Made by a program: the position numbers and the translations under genes. Shown here one piece after another: positions 1 through 4,773 of a stretch of 8,854 nt of DNA. The stretch is from Methylococcaceae bacterium NSM2-1. GTDB taxonomy: Bacteria; Pseudomonadota; Gammaproteobacteria; Methylococcales; Methylomonadaceae. Position 1 is the stretch's first letter; each line of letters opens with the position of its first letter. The stretch is taken from contig NQJI01000154.1 of NCBI GenBank assembly GCA_002256705.1, positions 4,091 through 12,944 on the forward strand. Direction: 5' to 3'. Below the pieces are notes generated by a model, which worked only from the letters and a program-made list of their open reading frames with translations, was not told the DNA's origin and did no database searches.

Positions 1-133
1 TGGGCGGCATAACCACATCAGCAACCAAAGACGAAATAATTTTGCCAAAAGCAGCACCAATAATGATACCTACAGCCATATCAACGGCATTGCCTTTGAC
101 GGCAAACTCTTTAAATTCTTTCAAAATGCTCAT
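1..133 (-). CDS. mscL: Large-conductance mechanosensitive channel MscL, N-terminal part
   Basis: Only the first 44 residues are inside the window; the gene runs off the left edge. MscL is a homopentameric inner-membrane channel that opens under membrane tension and releases solutes on hypo-osmotic shock. The visible part begins [15 protein letters not shown], the amphipathic N-terminal helix, and continues into TM1 with [20 protein letters not shown] and then the MPP turn. This is nearly the same as the E. coli MscL N terminus as I recall it, so identification is secure. The ATG at 131-133 is preceded on the minus strand by AAGAAGGAT (141-149), a good ribosome binding site. It is divergent from the deaminase gene at 469. 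Confidence 0.96.
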   Translation of the reverse strand, partial: MSILKEFKEFAVKGNAVDMAVGIIIGAAFGKIISSLVADVVMPP

Positions 134-198
134 AATCGATATCCTTCTTATTGAGTGTTAATAAAGAGAACTGTTTAACTTTTTGTTATTGCAAAGAT

Positions 199-217
199 AC
201 TTTACTTTAAGTAAAGT
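199..217. repeat. 19-bp palindrome upstream of mscL, possible operator
   Basis: ACTTTACTT (199-207) and AAGTAAAGT (209-217) are perfect 9-bp inverted arms around a single T. The size and tight symmetry fit a site for a dimeric DNA-binding protein. On the minus strand it lies about 65-85 bases before the mscL start, in promoter range. The regulator is unknown, and the AT-rich composition means chance or a hairpin role cannot be excluded. Confidence 0.4.
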
Positions 218-342
218 TTAAAAACCATGAGTACATTATGAATAACCATACGTTTTTTTAGACAATTATCCAAAAAACATCACCTTAAGCGATTCATCAG
301 CCTCCAGATTGGCAAACCGGTTTTGTAAGCTCTGGCTACCTA

Positions 343-378
343 TATACGAAAAGAAATATTGTGATAATTTTTCGTATA
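343..378. repeat. 10-bp inverted repeat upstream of the deaminase gene
   Basis: TATACGAAAA (343-352) and TTTTCGTATA (369-378) are exact reverse complements, 16 bases apart. A close third copy of the right arm, TTTTCATACG, lies at 390-399. The right arm overlaps the TATAAT at 375-380. Repeated half-sites over a possible -10 box suggest a repressor operator, but no regulator can be named. Confidence 0.4.
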
Positions 379-468
379 ATTGTTATGACTTTTCATACGC
401 GATTATTTGCAGCGACATGATGCGCGTCCCCCATAGTATGTGAATCAATAGTTACGGAGGTTATTCAG

Positions 469-942
469 ATGAATAATGAAGACTTCATGCGCAGGGCGAT
501 AGCACTGGCTTTAGAAGTACCGGAGTTTCCGTTTGGAGCCGTCATCGTAAAACGGGCGACGGGTGAGATAGTTGCTGAAGGCTTTAATCAATCCGCACTT
601 AATCCGACTTTTCATGGCGAAATGGTGGCGATTAACCATTGTGCTGAATTACACCATCCAGTAGATTGGAGCGAATTTGATCTGTATACGACAGCTGAGC
701 CATGCCCTATGTGTCAAAGTGCCATTGAATGGGCGGGCATTGCCTGCGTTTACTATGGAACGTCTATCCCTTATTTGCAAAAACATAACTGGTGGCAAAT
801 TAATATTCGTGCTTCAGAAGTAATCGCTCAAACTGCCTTTCGTAATAGTACTATCGTTGGCGGCATTTTAGAGGCCGAATGCAATGCTTTGTTTGATAAT
901 GCACCCAGAGGCATAGCCCATCAAATTCCGCAGTTAAAATAG
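469..942 (+). CDS. Nucleoside/guanine deaminase-like protein (cytidine deaminase fold)
   Basis: A 157-residue zinc-dependent deaminase of the CMP/dCMP-deaminase superfamily, the group that includes TadA and bacterial GuaD. These enzymes hydrolytically remove an amino group from a base or nucleoside in the cytosol. The zinc site is complete: H49-G-E51 supplies one ligand and the catalytic glutamate, and P78-C79-P-M-C82 supplies the other two ligands. The motif at 49-51 is HGE, whereas TadA and GuaD usually have HAE. Length fits the GuaD/TadA group, but the C-terminal part (about 100-157) does not clearly match either, so the substrate is open. The start is fixed by GGAGG (456-460), 8 bases before the ATG. 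The gene stands alone, divergent from mscL and about 400 bases before phoB. Confidence 0.88.
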   Translation: MNNEDFMRRAIALALEVPEFPFGAVIVKRATGEIVAEGFNQSALNPTFHGEMVAINHCAELHHPVDWSEFDLYTTAEPCPMCQSAIEWAGIACVYYGTSIPYLQKHNWWQINIRASEVIAQTAFRNSTIVGGILEAECNALFDNAPRGIAHQIPQLK

Positions 943-976
943 TTTACAGACCGTTCGTTCTGATGCATGGAAGCCT

Positions 977-1020
977 GTCCTGAACCCTTCGGCTACGCTC
1001 AGGAGAGCCTTGTCGAAAGG
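977..1020. repeat. Dispersed-type repeat with hairpin potential
   Basis: The segment has the look of a short repeat that recurs in intergenic regions of many proteobacteria, with cores CCTGAACCCTTCG and CTTGTCGAAAGG. Internal pairing is possible: CCCTTCG (985-991) with CGAAAGG (1014-1020), one mismatch, and CCTGA with TCAGG inside it. Its membership in a genome-wide family is recalled from experience, since only one copy is in this window. Confidence 0.5.
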
Positions 1021-1099
1021 CATTTATGGTCTGCCAACAGCTTTACCCATTCGATTTTTAGGATAAATGCAATAGATTCAGGCAAAAATGGTAAGCTTC

Positions 1100-1114
1100 T
1101 TGAACCTTGAGCCT
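1100..1114. repeat. Tandem heptamer (TTGAACC-type), copy 1
   Basis: TTGAACCTTGAGCCT is a near-perfect doublet of the heptamer TTGAACC. It matches the sequence at 6209-6223 in 14 of 15 bases. A looser version, TTGACCTTGAAGCCT, is found at 4632-4646. All lie in intergenic DNA on the same strand as the following gene. Confidence 0.45.
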
Positions 1115-1289
1115 AATTTAAGGAAGGGTAATTTTATAACTTGAACACTTTGGCTTGTCTTTTTATCCGCCTTCCGCGCTATATCAACAGTTACATAGCT
1201 TGCTATATTCCTGCTCTGACTGGCCTTGAATCCGAATAAAAACCCTGCGTCAAAATATCCACGTTATTTCATTCCCATTCCTGGACTTT

Positions 1290-1323
1290 TGTCATAAAGA
1301 GGTAACAAGCTCTTTGTTACAAT
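1290..1323 (+). promoter_or_regulatory. Possible Pho box and -10 of the phoBR promoter
   Basis: TTGTCATAAAG (1290-1300) matches 9 of 11 positions of the Pho-box repeat CTGTCATAWAW bound by PhoB. The next 11 bases (AGGTAACAAGC) match only weakly. TACAAT at 1318-1323 would be the -10 box, with the Pho box in place of a -35 box, as in PhoB-activated promoters of E. coli. Transcription would start near 1330, leaving a leader of about 20 nt before phoB. A perfect inverted repeat GTAACAA (1302-1308)/TTGTTAC (1314-1320) overlaps the site. If correct, phoBR is autoregulated. Confidence 0.4.
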
Positions 1324-1350
1324 ACCCAGTTTCCACTTCACTAAATAATT

Positions 1351-2043
1351 ATGTCTAGTTTTAATATTCTCGTTGTTGAAGATGAAGATGCTATCAGAGG
1401 AATGTTAATGATGGTTCTTGAGCAGGCGGGCTTTGTGCCTATTGCAGCCGCCGATGCGGAAGATGCGCAGAAGGTCCTGGATGACAACCTGCCGGATTTA
1501 ATTCTGCTGGACTGGATGCTGCCGGGCATCAGCGGTGTAGAATGGGCTAGACGCTTAAAGAAAGAGCCAATTTATCGAGACATCCCTATTATATTGTTGA
1601 CGGCACGTGGTGAAGAAGAGGATAAGGTAAGAGGCCTTGAAATTGGCGCTGACGACTATATGAGCAAACCCTTTTCACCCAAAGAGTTAGTGGCGCGTAT
1701 TCGCGCAGTATTACGCAGAAGCGGGAAAATACAGGGCCAGGCGCAAATAACCGTGGGTGATTTAATGCTGGATACTGAACAGCACCGGCTCAGTATTGGC
1801 GATAAACAACTGGAAGTGAGTCCCACCGAATTCCGGTTAATGCATTTTTTTATGACCCATCCCGATAAAGTTTACAGCCGCACTCAATTACTCGATCAGG
1901 TTTGGGGGCGCAGCGTATATATTGAGGAACGCACGATTGATGTGCATATCCGCCGCCTGAGAAAAATTCTTGAGGAATACGGGCGTGAAGATTTGGTGCA
2001 AACTGTGCGTGGTTTCGGTTACCGGTTTTCATTGGTGGATTAA
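1351..2043 (+). CDS. phoB: Phosphate regulon response regulator PhoB
   Basis: A 230-residue OmpR/PhoB-type response regulator, the usual length of PhoB. The receiver domain spans about 4-120: acidic pocket E10, D11, phospho-acceptor D54 in [11 protein letters not shown]84, and Y103/K106 in DDYMSKPF. The winged-helix DNA-binding domain covers about 130-228, with the recognition-helix stretch [12 protein letters not shown] and the C-terminal hairpin VRGFGYRF. When phosphorylated by PhoR under phosphate limitation it binds Pho boxes and activates phosphate-uptake genes. The LDWMLPG sequence and the adjoining phoR make PhoB much more likely than another OmpR-family member. No strong Shine-Dalgarno sequence precedes the ATG. 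The gene ends 5 nt before phoR, so the two are co-transcribed. Confidence 0.95.
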   Translation: MSSFNILVVEDEDAIRGMLMMVLEQAGFVPIAAADAEDAQKVLDDNLPDLILLDWMLPGISGVEWARRLKKEPIYRDIPIILLTARGEEEDKVRGLEIGADDYMSKPFSPKELVARIRAVLRRSGKIQGQAQITVGDLMLDTEQHRLSIGDKQLEVSPTEFRLMHFFMTHPDKVYSRTQLLDQVWGRSVYIEERTIDVHIRRLRKILEEYGREDLVQTVRGFGYRFSLVD

Positions 2044-2048
2044 GCTCT

Positions 2049-3326
2049 ATGGGTGTCTGGCAAAAAGAGATAAATACGGTACTTTTGCTATTGCTGGCGA
2101 CGGTGATTGTGGGTGGAATAACCGGACTTTTTCTACCGTTACTGTTCTTGCTGATGCTAGGCATCATTATGCGTCAGGTAGTTCACATCAGCCGGTTTGA
2201 AAAATGGATAAGTACCGGAGGAAGAAGAAAATATCCTAAAACGACCGGTATCTGGGAAGAAATTTATTACCATGTTTATCGCATTAAAAAGAACGAAAAA
2301 CGCCGCAAAAAGAAACTGAGCAAAATGCTTGACCAGTTTCGCCAGTCAACGGAAGCTTTACCTGATGCAGCCGTTGTTTTGGGGGCCCATGATGAGATTG
2401 AATGGGCCAATAAAGCCGCAAGAGAAGTTCTCGGTTTGCAGCAATCCGATAAAGGTCAGCGTATTCCCAATCTCATTCGTTTTCCCGAGTTTATCCGGTA
2501 TCTCAAATCCGCAAATTACAAAGAAGCGGTTACTTTACCGTCGCCTGTCGATAATCGCATTACCCTGGAGGTACGGATTGTACCCTATGGCGCAGGGCTA
2601 CGGTTATTATTGGCGCAAGATGTCACGCAACTGAAAAAAATGGAACGGATGCGTAAGGATTTTGTAGCGAATGTATCCCATGAACTCAGAACGCCATTGA
2701 CAGTATTAAAAGGTTATCTCGAAACCTTGCAGGATCTGGATGACAGACATTCACCGTTATTGACCAACTCTTTCCAGCAAATGCAGGGACAAACCGAGCG
2801 TATGCAGCATCTTGTTGATGATTTGTTATTACTGACTCGTCTGGAAACTCAACAGAAAAAATCACAGTGTGTCGATGTTCCTGCATTATTAAGCCAGATT
2901 TGTAAAGAAGGCGATACCCTTGAAAATGCCTCAAAACGGATCAAATTAACCCTGGAAACAGCTGTGCATATTGTTGGCGAAGAGCAAGAATTGCGTAGCG
3001 CATTCACTAATTTATTAGGAAATGCTCTCAAATATTCGCCGGAAGATTCGGTAGTAAAAGTGCGCTGGTATCAAAACCAAGAGTCTATAGTACTGGCTGT
3101 TGAAGATCAGGGTGAAGGTATTGCAAAAGCCGATATTCCCAGAGTCACCGAGCGGTTTTACCGGGTTGAAACCAAGCGCCTCAAGAAAGTTAACGGGACC
3201 GGACTAGGTTTGGCTATCGTCAAACATGTGCTGATGCGCCACGATGCCCACTTGAATATCACCAGTGAATTAGGCAAAGGCAGTTGTTTCAGCTGTCATT
3301 TTCCTGTTGGACGAATATGTAACTAA
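2049..3326 (+). CDS. phoR: Phosphate regulon sensor histidine kinase PhoR
   Basis: A 425-residue inner-membrane kinase close in length and layout to E. coli PhoR. A hydrophobic N-terminal segment (about 11-41) anchors it as a short hairpin without a periplasmic sensor domain. A very basic linker follows (RIKKNEKRRKKK, about 78-89), then a PAS domain (about 95-190), including the PhoR-like RFPEFIRYLK. The phosphorylation site is H211 in NVSHELRTPLTVLKGYLE. The ATPase domain has the N box NLLGNALKYS (321-330), G1 DQGEGI (353-358), F box ERFYR (368-372) and G2 GTGLGL (383-388). It phosphorylates PhoB and is known in the family to be held inactive by the Pst transporter and PhoU, which are not in this window. 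The ATG lies 5 nt after the phoB stop; GGTGGA inside the end of phoB (2034-2039) is the likely ribosome binding site. Confidence 0.95.
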   Translation: MGVWQKEINTVLLLLLATVIVGGITGLFLPLLFLLMLGIIMRQVVHISRFEKWISTGGRRKYPKTTGIWEEIYYHVYRIKKNEKRRKKKLSKMLDQFRQSTEALPDAAVVLGAHDEIEWANKAAREVLGLQQSDKGQRIPNLIRFPEFIRYLKSANYKEAVTLPSPVDNRITLEVRIVPYGAGLRLLLAQDVTQLKKMERMRKDFVANVSHELRTPLTVLKGYLETLQDLDDRHSPLLTNSFQQMQGQTERMQHLVDDLLLLTRLETQQKKSQCVDVPALLSQICKEGDTLENASKRIKLTLETAVHIVGEEQELRSAFTNLLGNALKYSPEDSVVKVRWYQNQESIVLAVEDQGEGIAKADIPRVTERFYRVETKRLKKVNGTGLGLAIVKHVLMRHDAHLNITSELGKGSCFSCHFPVGRICN

Positions 3327-3356
3327 AGCATTATCCATCGCTTTATAATCATGTTG

Positions 3357-3382
3357 GTCGGGTTAGTGCAACGTAACCCGAC
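3357..3382. repeat. Inverted repeat GTCGGGTTA/TAACCCGAC after phoR
   Basis: GTCGGGTTA (3357-3365) and TAACCCGAC (3374-3382) are perfect 9-bp arms with an 8-base loop. It lies 30 bases after the phoR stop. The sequence resembles a short palindromic repeat that I recall as common in intergenic DNA of gammaproteobacteria, related to the GGGTTACGCTATCGCTC motif found just to its right. No T run follows. Confidence 0.6.
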
Positions 3383-3401
3383 GACACTTGTTGTGTTGCG
3401 C

Positions 3402-3521
3402 TGGGTTACGCTATCGCTCGGCAATAGCTCCTGCATCGCTGTACCCTCCCCCATAATCCACATGGATGTGGTGAATGCAGATATTGCAGGAGCAAATATC
3501 TGTCCATGCAGTCTTAACCCA
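3402..3521. repeat. Composite repeat: GGGTTACGCTATCGCTC element split by another element
   Basis: TGGGTTA (3402-3408) pairs with TAACCCA (3515-3521). Undisrupted copies of this repeat, as I recall them, have the two arms separated only by a short CGCTATCGCTC loop. Here about 95 extra bases lie between the loop and the right arm, and they form their own symmetric unit: GCTCCTGCA (3427-3435) with TGCAGGAGC (3485-3493), a central hairpin CCACAT-gg-ATGTGG (3458-3471), and CAGATATT (3478-3485) with AATATCTG (3495-3502). The simplest reading is one small repeat inserted into another. Confidence 0.5.
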
Positions 3522-3579
3522 ACCTATTGTGTGCTTTATTGATTTATTAAAAACCGAATCTCATGAACTACATCCACCA

Positions 3580-3942
3580 TTAGCTTTTGCCGGGCAACAT
3601 GCCTACAGAACCGGGTTTAATACGTTTGCAGGTAACAACCACATCTTCGAGATGGCATTGTTTTTTACCGCTATTAGTACCACTACATTCGGTACAAACA
3701 GCCTTGCCGTTATCCTTTACTGCCTCAACATGCCAACCGTAACCTTGCGTCTGACAAAACTTTTTACTGTAGTTCTTAATGTTGTAGGGTTTTGAAGCCG
3801 TTGCAGCCGCTTCCGATTCTACTGCACAGCCAGGCGAAGGCAGTGTATTCGCCATAAGATCCCTGTAAATATATTCTGTCGCCAATGCTGTACTTGAAAA
3901 AAAGGCTAATGCTGCCAACAAGCCTATTAAATTCAGTTTCAT
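3580..3942 (-). CDS. Small secreted six-cysteine protein of unknown function
   Basis: A 120-residue protein that I do not recognise. It starts with a clear Sec signal peptide: basic MKLN, a hydrophobic core LIGLLAALAFFSSTALA, and a likely cut after ALA (about residue 21). The mature part of about 99 residues has six cysteines (C39, C63, C83, C86, C96, C105), including a C83-T-E-C86 pair. This suggests up to three disulfides in the periplasm or outside the cell, or a metal or haem-like site, though no CxxCH is present. The start ATG (3940-3942) has an excellent ribosome binding site, AGGAGAG, on the minus strand at 3947-3953. It is the last gene of the minus-strand cluster, 91 nt after the one-helix membrane protein gene. 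It may share that transcript or have its own weak promoter. Confidence 0.82.
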   Translation of the reverse strand: MKLNLIGLLAALAFFSSTALATEYIYRDLMANTLPSPGCAVESEAAATASKPYNIKNYSKKFCQTQGYGWHVEAVKDNGKAVCTECSGTNSGKKQCHLEDVVVTCKRIKPGSVGMLPGKS

Positions 3943-4033
3943 AATTCTCTCCTGGTCATTATCGTTATTTTTAAGAAATTGTAATGCGTTAAAATAAATA
4001 CAAATTATTACCCCAAATAAAGCAAGAAAACTT

Positions 4034-4231
4034 TTAATAATTTTTCAGTACCCGGATATTCAATTGAGCATTTTCCTCTGCTACCTGCTCCTTAATCGGG
4101 GCAAATTTTTCGTTCTCACTTTGTTTAATCAGGAGAATACCTGTCACTATTACAAAGACTGTAATACCCACATATATCCAGAATCTGTCTTTTTGTTGTG
4201 CCACTTCTTTTTGTTGTGCTACTTCACTCAT
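4034..4231 (-). CDS. Small single-pass membrane protein, unknown function
   Basis: A 65-residue protein starting MSEVAQQKEVAQQKD. One transmembrane helix, about residues 17-36 (FWIYVGITVFVIVTGILLIK), is followed by a charged C-terminal tail likely to form a short helix. I chose the ATG at 4229-4231. AAGGTG upstream on the minus strand then acts as the ribosome binding site; the alternative GTG start at 4238-4240 lies within that site and would add only MKK. The hexapeptide EVAQQK occurs twice because of an 18-bp tandem duplication. The gene begins 16 nt after the end of the broken thioredoxin-like gene and is evidently in the same operon. Function is unknown. Confidence 0.68.
   Translation of the reverse strand: MSEVAQQKEVAQQKDRFWIYVGITVFVIVTGILLIKQSENEKFAPIKEQVAEENAQLNIRVLKNY
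4190..4225. repeat. 18-bp tandem duplication inside the small membrane protein gene
   Basis: TTTTTGTTGTGCCACTTC (4190-4207) is followed directly by TTTTTGTTGTGCTACTTC (4208-4225), differing at one base. The unit is six codons, so the reading frame is kept and EVAQQK is doubled in the cytosolic N terminus. It looks like a fairly recent slippage duplication. Confidence 0.85.
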
Positions 4232-4247
4232 TTTTTTCACCTTTTTA

Positions 4248-4413
4248 CTATTTTAAGTCATCAATGGATGCGCCAAAGTTGATATGAAAAACCTGGTCAT
4301 TTAAGACCTACAACTTCAACTTGATACTTTGAACGGTCAATAGCATCAGCTACCATTTGCTCTGCACCCAGACAAACAGGGCAGCCGGCATGATAAAAAA
4401 TTGCAGTACTCAT
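4248..4413 (-). pseudogene. Broken thioredoxin/glutaredoxin-like protein (CPVC), internal deletion
   Basis: Reading from the ATG at 4411-4413 gives a 38-residue product, MSTAIFYHAGCPVCLGAEQM..., ending VEVVGLK at a TGA (4297-4299). This is the N-terminal half of a small thioredoxin-fold redox protein with the active-site motif C11-P-V-C14. A second frame, overlapping the TGA, reads VLNDQVFHINFGASIDDLK and stops at TAG (4248-4250). That is just the C-terminal end expected for the same family as I recall it (about 75-80 residues). The middle, about 20-23 residues holding the cis-proline strand, is missing and the two ends are out of frame. A good ribosome binding site, AGAGGA (4419-4424 on the minus strand), and a strong promoter remain. 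The short CPVC peptide could still be made, but a working fold is unlikely. Confidence 0.78.
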
Positions 4414-4446
4414 AAATTTCCTCTTAAAGCATAGTATTGAGTCGCT

Positions 4447-4475
4447 ACTATAAAAGCACCTAAGAGCCCTGTCAA
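4447..4475 (-). promoter_or_regulatory. Sigma70-type promoter of the minus-strand cluster
   Basis: On the minus strand, a perfect -35 box TTGACA (4470-4475) is followed after exactly 17 bases by TATAGT (4447-4452), 5 of 6 matches to the -10 box. Transcription would start near 4440, giving a leader of about 27 nt before the ATG at 4413. This is the best promoter match in the window and drives the broken thioredoxin-like gene and probably the two small protein genes after it. Confidence 0.75.
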
Positions 4476-4773
4476 CAAAATTTCGATTCGATATTAATTA
4501 ATCAATAACAGTCTGCCTGAGATTACTAAAAAACTTAATCAGTCAATCAAACATTGCTGCATGGTTGGAAGCATTCACGGGGCCATGCAGGTATACATGC
4601 ATAAAACGTACAAATAATGTTAATGGCAACATTGACCTTGAAGCCTGCACCGAAGGCTTTGCAATCAGTACAGCATCTTGAACTGAATTCTGCGATAATA
4701 AAATATTAATATTTCGTAATAAGTGTGTGTTTCTCTTACACCAGCCTATAACTTTTTACTCGACAACCAACAC
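4476..4773. other. Divergent intergenic region upstream of zwf
   Basis: No gene is seen. The region has several inverted repeats: CTGCATGG (4557-4564)/CCATGCAG (4583-4590), AATGTT (4616-4621)/AACATT (4628-4633), and AAGCCT (4641-4646)/AGGCTT (4654-4659). An AT palindrome AAATATTAATATTT (4701-4714) lies next to the candidate zwf -10 box. The first pair shares GCATTCAC and CCATG with the repeat at 3427-3493 read in the other direction, so it may be a decayed copy of the same family. A HexR-type site (TGTAATnnnATTACA) was looked for and not found. Confidence 0.55.
4691..4699 (+). promoter_or_regulatory. Candidate extended -10 promoter for zwf
   Basis: TGCGATAAT has the TGn extension followed by GATAAT, 5 of 6 matches to the -10 consensus, about 75 bases before the chosen zwf start. 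No good -35 box is at the right distance, which extended -10 promoters can tolerate. The palindrome AAATATTAATATTT (4701-4714) would sit on the transcription start and could be an operator. Confidence 0.35.

Larger units (their letters stand above)
134..468. other. Divergent intergenic region between mscL and the deaminase gene
   Basis: No gene of believable length is seen in these 335 bases. The region must carry promoters for mscL (leftward) and for the deaminase gene (rightward). It contains three symmetric sequences: a 19-bp palindrome at 199-217, a palindrome AAACCGGTTT at 314-323 flanked by CCAGA (304-308) and TCTGG (331-335), and a 10-bp inverted repeat at 343-352/369-378. A perfect TATAAT at 375-380 could be a -10 box for the deaminase gene, but no convincing -35 box lies 16-18 bases upstream. 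Confidence 0.6.
943..1350. other. Gene-free region before phoB
   Basis: About 400 bases without a supportable gene. It holds a dispersed-type repeat (977-1020), a tandem heptamer (1100-1114), a small inverted repeat ATAGC-tt-GCTAT (1195-1206), and the presumed phoB promoter near its right end. A minus-strand open stretch at 1078-1263 has no start codon and was not accepted as a gene. No clear rho-independent terminator follows the deaminase gene. Confidence 0.6.
3327..3579. other. Convergent intergenic region filled with nested repeats
   Basis: These 253 bases separate the 3' ends of phoR (+) and the six-cysteine protein gene (-). No coding capacity is supported. At least five inverted-repeat pairs lie here, some nested in one another: 3357-3382, 3402-3521, 3427-3493, 3458-3471 and 3478-3502. 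None is followed by a T tract, so a classical rho-independent terminator is not seen, although hairpins in both transcripts could stabilise 3' ends. Confidence 0.65.

Noticed and set aside
1078..1263. Minus-strand open frame of about 61 codons before phoB
   Set aside because: It has no in-frame start codon or ribosome binding site, and its translation does not resemble a known protein. It could be a relic but cannot be supported.
3327..3579. CRISPR array or rho-independent terminator in the repeat-rich convergent region
   Set aside because: The repeats are different inverted pairs rather than evenly spaced direct repeats, and no stem is followed by a T tract.
3475..3795. Plus-strand reading frame overlapping the six-cysteine protein gene
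   Set aside because: It is antisense to a gene with a clear signal peptide and ribosome binding site, starts inside repeat DNA, and has no recognisable features.
4064..4282. Plus-strand reading frame opposite the small membrane protein
   Set aside because: It is antisense to the minus-strand operon and its composition (many F, L, C, H) is typical of reverse reading of a membrane-protein gene.
4723..4773. Longer zwf start at the GTG, adding 17 residues
   Set aside because: The extra residues do not fit the family, there is no ribosome binding site, and the ATG at 4774 gives the same N-terminal spacing as E. coli Zwf.
4476..4773. HexR operator (TGTAATnnnATTACA type) before zwf, or in the edd and eda upstream regions
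   Set aside because: Only a single half-site ATTACA at 8200-8205 was found; no matching partner half-site at the required spacing exists.
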